Of a DNA stretch of 64,000 nucleotides, positions 26,801 through 33,127 are shown one piece after another; position 1 is the first letter of the stretch; the number at the start of each line of letters is the position of its first letter. Below the pieces are notes generated by a model, which saw nothing but the letters and a program-made list of their open reading frames with translations, was not told the DNA's origin and did not search any database. Source of the stretch: a virus. Made by a program: the position numbers and the translations under genes. Location of the stretch: positions 42,350-106,349 of IMG/VR virus record IMGVR_UViG_3300028615_000137; one strand, given 5' to 3'.

Positions 26801-27137
26801 AAACATCCAATTGGAATATCAGGGAACTGACGGGATTTGGTTTCGTCATGATGTAGCTAAATGTATGTTGCTACAGCTAACTGACTATCAATACAAGAAC
26901 AAGCAATATGCATTGATTCAAGAACGACTAAGGATTAATAAAAAAGAACTTGCTTTAACGGAAAAAGAATTAAATATTTCACAAACTGAAACTTTAATTC
27001 TTGAAAAGAATATTGAAGCTGCTATAAGAGGAAAGCGAGAAGCAGAAGAAGAAATGGATTCGTGGTATAGACATCCTGCGCTTTGGATTGCTACTGGCAT
27101 AGTAGGTACTGCATTAACAATTTATCTGGTAAAATAA
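26670..27137 (+). CDS. Secreted coiled-coil protein with C-terminal anchor, spanin-like, 155 aa
   Basis: The protein has a Sec signal peptide (KKILAVVSMCLVILLTSPVA, cleavage after AA-Q), a periplasmic coiled coil at about residues 75-130 (RLRINKKELALTEKELNISQ, TETLILEKNIEAAIRGKREA) and a C-terminal transmembrane segment (ALWIATGIVGTALTIYLV). The RBS AGGAG is eight bases before the ATG. The topology resembles a one-piece spanin, but the lipobox Cys is missing. It starts inside the upstream gene in the +1 frame. Confidence 0.55.
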   Translation: MKKMFNKSKKILAVVSMCLVILLTSPVAAQSVNCELPRTTGVPKNIQLEYQGTDGIWFRHDVAKCMLLQLTDYQYKNKQYALIQERLRINKKELALTEKELNISQTETLILEKNIEAAIRGKREAEEEMDSWYRHPALWIATGIVGTALTIYLVK

Positions 27138-27271
27138 TGACGAAATTAGAAATAATATTAGAAGGTGCTAAACGATGCTGTCGAGGGGAAGGGCTAGACG
27201 ATGAAGAAAAAGGATACCGAGCAAGCGAAGCAGTTCTGGGCACTCGCCGAAAAGACCGCAGAGCTCGTTGA
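27137..27271 (+). CDS. Small hypothetical ORF, 44 aa
   Basis: Starts with MTKLEIILEGAKRCCRGEGL and overlaps the upstream stop (TAATGA). The second half (YRASEAVLGTRRKDRRAR) is read in a GC-rich stretch that also encodes a different 56-aa protein in another frame. It is either a short coupled peptide or an accidental frame; the 56-aa frame looks more protein-like. Confidence 0.3.
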   Translation: MTKLEIILEGAKRCCRGEGLDDEEKGYRASEAVLGTRRKDRRAR

Positions 27272-27371
27272 AGAGTGGCCTGCATGGAAGCGCCGGTTTG
27301 CGAGCGGAAGCGCAACGAAGACCGTGATAACGAAGAAGTCCATCAAGACCACGAAGCCCGAACCGAGCTGA
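27201..27371 (+). CDS. Small hypothetical protein in a GC-rich island, 56 aa
   Basis: MKKKDTEQAKQFWALAEKTA, then ELVEEWPAWKRRF, is an amphipathic helical protein with a Trp-rich motif and a basic Thr/Lys tail. An RBS-like GAGGGGAAGGG lies 9-18 bases upstream. The codons are much richer in G+C than in neighbouring genes, which points to acquisition from elsewhere. No family is firmly recognised. Confidence 0.5.
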   Translation: MKKKDTEQAKQFWALAEKTAELVEEWPAWKRRFASGSATKTVITKKSIKTTKPEPS

Positions 27372-27449
27372 GTGCGAGCGACGGCGCCAACGATGTTACG
27401 TTAGCAATTTTTGTAATTAGTATAATAATTTATAGTTTTTGGAGTTTGT

Positions 27450-27848
27450 ATGAAATTTAAAGATTTAGATATTTTTCAAGAAGAAATACATCAACTAGCT
27501 AAAGAAAAAGGCTGGTGGAAAGATGCAGACGAATGCAATGAATGTGGCGCTTGTGGCTATTGTGATCCACGTAAGACTGGAAATGAAATTGCTCACATTC
27601 TAGCTAAATTGGCACTCATTCATTCTGAAGTCAGTGAAGCTATAGAAGCTGTTAGAATAGACGGAGATATTATTTTACCTTATAAAGAAAATGGCAAACC
27701 GGAAGGTGCCGCTATTGAATTGGCGGATGCTGTTATTCGCATTTTAGATCTGTTAGAGAGGCATGCAATTAAGCTTTCCTACTGTATGAGACTGAAGCAT
27801 GAATACAATAAGGAAAGATCTTACAAACACGGTAATAAATATATTTGA
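27450..27848 (+). CDS. MazG-like nucleotide pyrophosphohydrolase with Cys cluster, 132 aa
   Basis: The helix pair ILAKLALIHSEVSEAIEAVR and GAAIELADAVIRILDLLERH carries the ExxE and ExxD metal-binding pattern of MazG/all-alpha NTP pyrophosphatases. These hydrolyse nucleoside triphosphates or alarmones. An extra loop before the first helix, DECNECGACGYCDPRK, holds four close Cys that could bind zinc or iron-sulfur; this is unusual for MazG. RBS TTGGAG precedes the ATG. Confidence 0.68.
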   Translation: MKFKDLDIFQEEIHQLAKEKGWWKDADECNECGACGYCDPRKTGNEIAHILAKLALIHSEVSEAIEAVRIDGDIILPYKENGKPEGAAIELADAVIRILDLLERHAIKLSYCMRLKHEYNKERSYKHGNKYI

Positions 27849-27850
27849 CT

Positions 27851-27907
27851 AATACTCTCTGTTCCTGAGATCATTGTAAGACAAGGGGATTAAGAGAGTA
27901 TTTTTCC
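27851..27907 (+). terminator. Inverted repeat with T-tract and long loop
   Basis: AATACTCTCT (27851-27860) pairs perfectly with AGAGAGTATT (27893-27902), leaving a 32-base loop and a following TTT. It sits between two genes. It may terminate transcription or be processed. Confidence 0.55.
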
Positions 27908-28402
27908 GTGTCCTTTAAAGAAAAAATAACTTATTCGCTTTGTTTACCTTGGAATTTAATCATTTGGCCTATTTGGATTTTGATGGCCAAACTATGGGGT
28001 GAAAATCTTCATTGGGAAGATGGAGTTTTATCCTTCGAGTTCAAAGAACAAAGCTGGCCGATGCGAACTTGGTTCTCTAATTGGAGTGGCAATGCAATGG
28101 GTCATGCCACGCTATATAGACCAAATCCTAGTGCTCGAATAAAGCTGCATGAAACTGTTCATGTAAGACAATTTGAAGCGTCTATGATCAAATCCTTCTT
28201 GTTAGGATGCCTATTCGCATTGTTAGGTCATTTTTATATAGGGTTGTTGATTTGGTGTTGCGGGTATCTAATCATGGGCGTGGGTAATTATATTCACGCT
28301 TGGTTAAGATTAGAGAACCCAAAAATAATAGACATTTATCGCAATACCTTACATGAACAGCATGCCTATGCTATAGATGGTTCTTATGGAAAGCGGAAAT
28401 AA
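27908..28402 (+). CDS. Membrane protein with HExxH metalloprotease-like motif, 164 aa
   Basis: The start is GTG at 27908. Hydrophobic segments lie at about residues 10-28 (LCLPWNLIIWPIWILMA) and 100-135 (FLLGCLFALLGHFYIGLLIW, then CCGYLIMGVGNYIH). LHETVHVRQFEA (residues about 79-90) contains HExxH, the zinc ligand and catalytic pattern of metallopeptidases. A later HEQHAYAIDG could offer a third ligand. The protein may act in the inner membrane. The substrate is unknown. Confidence 0.5.
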   Translation: MSFKEKITYSLCLPWNLIIWPIWILMAKLWGENLHWEDGVLSFEFKEQSWPMRTWFSNWSGNAMGHATLYRPNPSARIKLHETVHVRQFEASMIKSFLLGCLFALLGHFYIGLLIWCCGYLIMGVGNYIHAWLRLENPKIIDIYRNTLHEQHAYAIDGSYGKRK

Positions 28403-28706
28403 CGGAGAATATGGGCCACAAAAACCAGGTTCATACTGGAAAGAAGAAAAACCAAAAACGCTTCAAGAAAAAGAAGATTCCAAAAAGGAAAACTTCGAAA
28501 AATATAAAAAGATCGAAAGAGCGCTCTATCTCGACATTCCAGACCCCGAAGAAGAAAGTCCGGAAGAAGTCTGGGAAAAGCACTCCCTTTGCCATTCCTG
28601 TATCCACAAGTCCGTTTGCAGGGCTTTTCAAGCCTCGAAAAGATACTTAGTTATGGTCGACCGTTGCTTGGAATACATTCCTTCAGAACTGGAAAAAGAA
28701 GAATAA
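28377..28706 (+). CDS. Charged protein with Cys cluster, 109 aa
   Basis: The ATG at 28377 (or 28386) overlaps the end of the membrane protein gene. The N-terminal half is highly charged (KPKTLQEKEDSKKENFEKYK). The C-terminal half has CHSCIHKSVC and a further DRC, which may bind a metal. Function unknown. It ends before an inverted repeat with a T-tract. Confidence 0.5.
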   Translation: MVLMESGNNGEYGPQKPGSYWKEEKPKTLQEKEDSKKENFEKYKKIERALYLDIPDPEEESPEEVWEKHSLCHSCIHKSVCRAFQASKRYLVMVDRCLEYIPSELEKEE

Positions 28707-28725
28707 TTTCAAGTAAAATATAAAT

Positions 28726-28781
28726 TGGCCTATATTAGTTGGTTTGCCCCCCTTTCTTTCCAATTTTTATAGGCCATTTTT
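28726..28781 (+). terminator. Inverted repeat with T-tract and long loop
   Basis: TGGCCTATA (28726-28734) pairs with TATAGGCCA (28768-28776), followed by TTTTTA. The loop is 33 bases. A TAAAATATAA box at about 28714-28723 just upstream might be a promoter. Confidence 0.55.
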
Positions 28782-28797
28782 ATGCTATAAATCGTTT

Positions 28798-29403
28798 ATG
28801 AAATTTTTTATAGCATTTTTTCTCTTTTTCATAACCAATACTGCTCTAGCCAGTCCACCCGTGCCTAAAGAAGAGTGGACTGAAGAAACAAAATTAAATC
28901 TGACCAAAGCACTTATTGCTGAAGCCGGCTGGAATTATTGCAACGATTGGGCGCTGATTCCTTGGGTGATCGCAAAGCGTCGGAATCAAATGATACGAAA
29001 TGGGCATGAAGTAACCTTCAACGACGTGTTATTGGCCTATTCGTCTCCTCTCAAGCCCAAATTAGCTTCTAAGGCTGCTGAATACAAGGCCAAGAGAAAG
29101 GGCGACAGAAAGGCTGTGAGACAAGTTTACAGACGTAGATTTATCCAATCTATACGATTCGACGGTTCGAACATAAAAGAACTCGTTAAACGCTTTAAAC
29201 GGCGTTCTAAAGCCACCGTTTTGGAAAGGCGCTGGGATAGGGCTAAAGCCTTTGTCGAAGCCTGGGGACGCGGAGAAGTACGGGATCGATGTCCTGGTGC
29301 AATGCACTGGGATATGCCCAATTCTAGACCTAATTGGATACGAAAATGTACCAAAATTGATACACATAATCACTTCTATAAGGGTCCAAGAGACCAAAAG
29401 TAG
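28798..29403 (+). CDS. Secreted cell-wall hydrolase candidate (SleB/endolysin-like), 201 aa
   Basis: The ATG at 28798 opens a good Sec signal peptide (KFFIAFFLFFITNTALA, then SPP). After it, LTKALIAEAGWNYCNDWALI, then PWVIAKRRNQ, and the C-terminal CPGAMHWDMPNSRPNWIRKC with HNHFYKG resemble SleB-type or transglycosylase-like hydrolases, with Glu in IAEAG as candidate catalytic residue. It would cut peptidoglycan in the periplasm at lysis. The central basic stretch (FKRRSKATVLERRWDRAK) is distinctive. Assignment is by motif, not by full-family match. Confidence 0.58.
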   Translation: MKFFIAFFLFFITNTALASPPVPKEEWTEETKLNLTKALIAEAGWNYCNDWALIPWVIAKRRNQMIRNGHEVTFNDVLLAYSSPLKPKLASKAAEYKAKRKGDRKAVRQVYRRRFIQSIRFDGSNIKELVKRFKRRSKATVLERRWDRAKAFVEAWGRGEVRDRCPGAMHWDMPNSRPNWIRKCTKIDTHNHFYKGPRDQK

Positions 29404-29667
29404 TTGGAGTGTCCAACTAAAGTCTGGAAAGTCTGGAAAATATCTTTCTTCGATTCTCGAACGTATTCAAATACTTATAAAAAAGTTTCGAAGGTATGGG
29501 CCGATTCGCTTGACACGTGTTCTAGCCAGAGCCAATATTATCAAACCTTCGGTTCGATAGGATTTAACACAAAACGGGCTCCACGCCCCATTTCGCCTAT
29601 GGAAAGCGAAATCAAGAACCGTACCAGATCGGGAGTTGAACTTATTGCTATGAAGTTACTAGGATAA
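29404..29667 (+). CDS. Possible short protein with TTG start, 87 aa
   Basis: An open frame begins with TTG directly after the hydrolase stop (ECPTKVWKVWKISFFDSRTY, then SNTYKKVSKVWADSLDTC). Composition looks coding, but there is no ATG and only a weak RBS. It may be a real coupled gene or a decayed fragment. Confidence 0.35.
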   Translation: MECPTKVWKVWKISFFDSRTYSNTYKKVSKVWADSLDTCSSQSQYYQTFGSIGFNTKRAPRPISPMESEIKNRTRSGVELIAMKLLG

Positions 29668-29768
29668 GTTGAGTTAATATTAAAGTATATCTAATGAACA
29701 CTTGCATCTAAAATAAAATACACTAATACTGTAATTATTAAATTTATACTGAAAAGAAGAAATAGGGC

Positions 29769-30065
29769 ATGAATAAGAGGAATTTTATAAAGATTTTGTT
29801 GGGAAGCTTGGGAAGTTTCTTTCTTGTTCCTAAAGGCGCCAAAGCGGAAGAAAGCCCTTGCTGTCATGAACATAACGAGCTAGTGTTTGTCGATGGGAAG
29901 CTGATGTTTAGACCAGAGGATTATGTAATTGGTGAAAATGGAGTAATCAAATTTTCTAAAATCATGGAACCTTTTTTGGGTGATAGAGTTACGGTAGTAA
30001 ATTTTAATACAGGTAAGGTAGCTAGAACTCTTATTTTGGGAACAAAGAAAGAAATAAAGATATGA
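29769..30065 (+). CDS. Exported protein with Tat-like signal, 98 aa
   Basis: The N-terminus (NKRNFIKILLGSLGSFFLVP, then KGAKAEE) resembles a twin-arginine signal with a KR pair, a hydrophobic core and an AKA-E cleavage site. The mature part begins with CCHEH and is beta-rich (LVFVDGKLMFRPEDYVIGEN, VTVVNFNTGKVARTLILG). It would be periplasmic. The function is unknown. It overlaps the next gene by four bases. Confidence 0.5.
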   Translation: MNKRNFIKILLGSLGSFFLVPKGAKAEESPCCHEHNELVFVDGKLMFRPEDYVIGENGVIKFSKIMEPFLGDRVTVVNFNTGKVARTLILGTKKEIKI

Positions 30066-30337
30066 TAGAAAAGCAAGATAAGTATGTTTATTTAGCCAAG
30101 CTGCAAGCGGTAAACGAAAGAGTAAACGTGCTCGAAAAGCGCTTAGATAAGATCGATTCTTGCATAAAAGAACTCGTTGAAGTTGCTCATGCGCCTGTTG
30201 ACATTAGTAGTGTGGTTGTGCGAGTCTTGGAAAACTTTAATTTAATTCCTACTCAGTTTGATTCGACGCCGACGGTTGACACACCGGAAGTAACAGACGA
30301 AATTGAATCTTATGAACAGTATGGATTTGGTGATTAA
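30062..30337 (+). CDS. Coiled-coil hypothetical protein, 91 aa
   Basis: Residues 8-45 form a coiled coil (LAKLQAVNERVNVLEKRLDK, then IDSCIKELVEVA). The C-terminal part is acidic. ATG overlaps the upstream stop. Function unknown. Confidence 0.5.
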   Translation: MIEKQDKYVYLAKLQAVNERVNVLEKRLDKIDSCIKELVEVAHAPVDISSVVVRVLENFNLIPTQFDSTPTVDTPEVTDEIESYEQYGFGD

Positions 30338-30643
30338 ATGGACCAAGAGCAACGAGATTTTGTAGGTAAGACATTGAACGAGGTAATGGTAGAAGCTGCC
30401 GAGATGCCTCGAAAGACTTTAGAATTGAAATATTCTTGTGCTGTCGTAAATCAACATATCGTAATTAAGTCTTACAACGAATTTATTGAAAAAATTCGAG
30501 AAATTATAAATGAAAATGCCGAAGGTGATTTGGCCGTTTGCGTAGATGAAATTGAGAAATTGTTGCCAAACGAAGAACTAAATTCTGCAAATACTAAAAT
30601 TAAGCTTGACGTTATCGAGGGGGGAAGCGATAATAGTGATTGA
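30338..30643 (+). CDS. Hypothetical acidic protein, 101 aa
   Basis: The gene follows its neighbour without a gap. The protein is a soluble helical one (EQRDFVGKTLNEVMVEAAEM, then NEFIEKIREIINENAEGDLA) with an acidic C-terminus. It is the last gene before the terminator and tRNA pair. Function unknown. Confidence 0.5.
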   Translation: MDQEQRDFVGKTLNEVMVEAAEMPRKTLELKYSCAVVNQHIVIKSYNEFIEKIREIINENAEGDLAVCVDEIEKLLPNEELNSANTKIKLDVIEGGSDNSD

Positions 30644-30702
30644 AGGTTCTCCGTGCCTTTTTTCTTTCTCTCTATCTCTGTACAATCGACTCCCAATCCC
30701 AC

Positions 30703-30754
30703 GTCCCACCCGGTTTCTTTTTTCATTTCTTCGCCGGGTGGGACATTTTTATTT
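30703..30754 (+). terminator. Rho-independent terminator before the tRNA genes
   Basis: GTCCCACCCGG (30703-30713) pairs perfectly with CCGGGTGGGAC (30734-30744), followed by ATTTTTATTT. The 11-bp GC-rich stem is strong. Confidence 0.88.
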
Positions 30755-30767
30755 GGACCGTGTTACA
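30739..30767 (+). promoter_or_regulatory. Possible promoter for the tRNA genes
   Basis: TGTTACAATATG at 30760-30771 offers an extended -10-like TACAAT. A GGGACA at an 18-base distance could serve as -35, although it overlaps the terminator stem. The next features are the two tRNAs. Confidence 0.35.
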
Positions 30768-30790
30768 ATATGTGATGCGACTTTAGCTTT

Positions 30791-30865
30791 TCCTCTGTAG
30801 CTCAATGGTAGAGCGCTCCGCTGTTAACGGAGTGGTTGGAGGTTCGAGTCCTTCCGGGGGAGCCA
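30791..30865 (+). tRNA. tRNA-Asn (anticodon GTT)
   Basis: The full cloverleaf is visible. Acceptor TCCTCTG pairs with CGGGGGA (with wobble pairs). The anticodon stem CTCCG/CGGAG encloses CTGTTAA, giving anticodon GTT. GGTTCGAGTCC is the T-arm, and CCA is encoded. Confidence 0.95.
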
Positions 30866-30871
30866 ATTTTC

Positions 30872-30943
30872 GCTGGTGTAGCTCAATGGCAGAGCAACTG
30901 TTTTGTAAGCAGTAGGTTGGGGGTTCGAATCCCTTCACCAGCT
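30872..30943 (+). tRNA. tRNA-Thr (anticodon TGT)
   Basis: Acceptor GCTGGTG pairs with CACCAGC. The anticodon arm ACTGT/GCAGT encloses TTTGTAA, giving anticodon TGT. The T-arm GGGTTCGAATCCC is perfect. The CCA end is not encoded in register: CCCA follows the discriminator base. Confidence 0.95.
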
Positions 30944-30959
30944 CCCAAGGTGGAAAATA

Positions 30960-31160
30960 ATGGATGAAAAAGAAGATATAAAAAGATATTTAGAAGAAGG
31001 TTTTGCTTGTGCGTGCTACGAAACAGAGCAGCTTTTCGCTTCGGTCTTAAGTGAACAAGACATTGGTTATTTTTGTGAAAATATACATGAAATTTACTGT
31101 GAAAGATTAAGAGTCAAACTAGAAAAAAAGATGCATGAGATGATTGACAAGATATCTTAG
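30960..31160 (+). CDS. Small hypothetical protein, 66 aa
   Basis: A helical, Cys-containing, acidic protein (EEGFACACYETEQLFASVLS, then DIGYFCENIHEIYCERLRVK). The RBS AAGGTGG precedes the ATG, just after tRNA-Thr. Function unknown. Confidence 0.55.
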   Translation: MDEKEDIKRYLEEGFACACYETEQLFASVLSEQDIGYFCENIHEIYCERLRVKLEKKMHEMIDKIS

Positions 31161-31291
31161 TATGCTAAAACTAAATGTAGATGGAAATGGTTCCATCATT
31201 GATTGTAAACAGTAATAGGAATAATAATTAACAAGAGCCATAGGTGAAAGCAAAACTGGATTGAACACGCGCGAAAATACTTATCGACATG
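31161..31291 (+). other. Short non-coding gap
   Basis: This 130-base AT-rich gap holds no frame longer than 17 codons. It is followed by a terminator hairpin. Nothing else is recognised. Confidence 0.5.
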
Positions 31292-31330
31292 ATCTCGTCG
31301 GATCAAAAGGTCCGACGAGATTATTTTATA
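31292..31330 (+). terminator. Rho-independent terminator
   Basis: ATCTCGTCGGA (31292-31302) pairs perfectly with TCCGACGAGAT (31311-31321) with an 8-base loop, followed by TATTTTAT. Confidence 0.88.
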
Positions 31331-31339
31331 TAAAAAAAG

Positions 31340-31558
31340 ATGGCTAAGAAAAGTAACAGATTTCGTAACCCTTTTAAGTTAAAAGCTTCTTCTAGGAATG
31401 CTGGCCCTATGCGCGATCGTAGAGAACGCCGGGCTAAAGAAAAAGAAGAAAAAGTACATGAACATTCTCTTGTATATTATGATTTTTATGTACAAGAATG
31501 GACATGTGAATGTGGACATGTATTTACTGAAGACGAAGTTAAGCAAAGGTTACGATGA
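31340..31558 (+). CDS. Small basic protein with CxC motif, 72 aa
   Basis: The N-terminus is strongly basic (KKSNRFRNPFKLKASSRNAG, then RDRRERRAKEKEEKVHEH). The C-terminus EWTCECGHVFTEDEVKQRL looks like half of a zinc ribbon. It may bind nucleic acid. Function unknown. Confidence 0.55.
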   Translation: MAKKSNRFRNPFKLKASSRNAGPMRDRRERRAKEKEEKVHEHSLVYYDFYVQEWTCECGHVFTEDEVKQRLR

Positions 31559-31568
31559 AGGGACACGT

Positions 31569-31811
31569 ATGAAAGTACAGAAATTGATGACAGAGCCAAA
31601 TGGGCCTTGGAATAAGCTTGTTTTGCCATCTAAGGCGAAAACAGATCTTAAAAAGATTCTTAAATTCAATGACGAAAATCCAGATAAAAGAATTTCTAGT
31701 GCTCGTTTCACTAAGTATCTTATGGAAGAATATAAAATTAAAACTAGGCGACAAACCTTAGTATCTTATGTTAAACGAGAATTTGGAAGGCAAGGTTGGA
31801 TTAATAAATGA
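31569..31811 (+). CDS. Small basic DNA-binding-like protein, 80 aa
   Basis: I chose ATG 31569, eight bases after a GAAGGGA RBS. The protein is helical and basic (ISSARFTKYLMEEYKIKTRR, then QTLVSYVKREFGRQGW), suggesting a helix-turn-helix. The stop overlaps the next start. Role unknown; possibly a regulator. Confidence 0.55.
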   Translation: MKVQKLMTEPNGPWNKLVLPSKAKTDLKKILKFNDENPDKRISSARFTKYLMEEYKIKTRRQTLVSYVKREFGRQGWINK

Positions 31812-32887
31812 GTATAAATAAGTTGATTAAAGAGGCTAAAGAGGGTAAAGACGGTTTGCCGGCGGACGTCGAATTATTACAGAATTTGGTTAGACAGCTA
31901 CAAAAGCGGTTAAAGAGCCGTGGTGCGGTGGGAGAGCTTGCTATCAAAGCTGTCGACGAATTGTACGAAGCTGGTACATTGAAGCATGCAAAGCCTATTC
32001 CTATGCCTAAACTAAAGGCTAAGAAGAGTCTTGAAGAAGTCGCCGTATTGCACATTAGCGATACTCAAATAGGTAAGATTACCGAATCATATAATACTGA
32101 AGTGGCTAGGACTAGGCTACAAAAATTGATCAGAAAAACTATAGAAATTACGGAAGTTCGCAGGGCTGGAGCTAACATCAACGAACTGAGAATTTTTATG
32201 GGCGGAGATATGGTTGAAGGTGAAGAGATTTTTGCTCATCAAGCTCATGAAATTGATTCGTCGGTTTTCGCACAGGCTGTAAAGAATGCTCCTGAAATGT
32301 TGGCTCAAGTCGTCAAGACAGCCCTAGCAAACTTCAAGAAGGTACGAGTGGTAACCGTACCGGGCAATCATGGTCGAAACGGTTCTAGGGGTACTAGGAG
32401 CCATCCTGAGACAAATTGGGATAACGTTTGCTACGAAGTGACAAAGCTTCATTTGACAGATACAAATGGTAAGCTACTTCCCCGTCTTGAATATGAGATT
32501 TCAGATACTTTTTATATTGTCGACAGGATTTATTCTTGGGGCAATTTAATTGTACACGGCGATCAAGTAACGGGTGGGTTCGCCGGATTCCCATGGTATG
32601 GTGTTGGTAAGAAGTCCAATGGCTGGATCGATACCATTCCTGAGGATTGGGACTATCTTTGGTTCGGACATTTCCATACTCTTTGTTCTTGTACCAATAA
32701 CCATCGTTATTGGTTGGCAAATGGTACAACGGAAAGTGATAACACATTTGCACAAGCACAACTAGCGGCTGGTGGTTATCCAGTTCAGCGCTTGGCATTT
32801 TTCAACAAAAATTCCGGATTGATTTCAGATAATCCTATTTATCTGTGTAACGATAGAGTTTCTCAACAAGTTAGGCGCAATGGCTAG
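31808..32887 (+). CDS. Metallophosphoesterase (calcineurin-like), 359 aa
   Basis: The motifs of the family appear in order: HISDTQIG (first motif, about residue 82), GGDMVEG, PGNHGR, VHGDQ and GHFHT. The first motif has DxQ in place of DxH, seen in some phage members. An N-terminal helical region of about 75 residues precedes the domain. Substrate unknown; phage enzymes of this class act on nucleic acids or nucleotides. It opens the DNA metabolism block. Confidence 0.78.
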   Translation: MSINKLIKEAKEGKDGLPADVELLQNLVRQLQKRLKSRGAVGELAIKAVDELYEAGTLKHAKPIPMPKLKAKKSLEEVAVLHISDTQIGKITESYNTEVARTRLQKLIRKTIEITEVRRAGANINELRIFMGGDMVEGEEIFAHQAHEIDSSVFAQAVKNAPEMLAQVVKTALANFKKVRVVTVPGNHGRNGSRGTRSHPETNWDNVCYEVTKLHLTDTNGKLLPRLEYEISDTFYIVDRIYSWGNLIVHGDQVTGGFAGFPWYGVGKKSNGWIDTIPEDWDYLWFGHFHTLCSCTNNHRYWLANGTTESDNTFAQAQLAAGGYPVQRLAFFNKNSGLISDNPIYLCNDRVSQQVRRNG

Positions 32888-32954
32888 CAGGCGCCTATTT
32901 ATTGTAAAATAGAAAGATTAACAATCAATTTTTCTATTTCTGTAGGGGAAAGTA

Positions 32955-33107
32955 ATGCATATACTTTTGAAGCCTTCGACGGAAGGTTATCTTCTTATTC
33001 AATACACGAATAAGGGAGACATGAAGCAATATTGGACGTTTAAAAAAGAAGAGAAAGACCGTTTATTTGAACAAGCCAATACGATACTAGAAGAAAGAAA
33101 ACGATAA
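32955..33107 (+). CDS. Small hypothetical protein, 50 aa
   Basis: MHILLKPSTEGYLLIQYTNK, then GDMKQYWTFKKEEKDRLFEQ. A strong RBS AGGGGAAAG precedes the ATG. A TTGTAAAATAG box at about 32903-32913 upstream may be a promoter. Function unknown. Confidence 0.6.
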   Translation: MHILLKPSTEGYLLIQYTNKGDMKQYWTFKKEEKDRLFEQANTILEERKR

Positions 33108-33127
33108 AAAATATGACCGTATAAAAT

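Noticed and set aside
27275-27460. GTG-initiated 61-residue frame with a hydrophobic end
   Set aside because: It lies over the better 56-residue gene and the AT-rich gap, with no RBS.
28411-28650. Very basic 79-residue frame (KKKNQKRFKKKKIPKRK)
   Set aside because: It overlaps the 109-residue gene with better composition and coupling; the lysines come from A-rich DNA read out of frame.
31163-31216. 17-codon frame in the gap before the terminator
   Set aside because: Too short, with no RBS.
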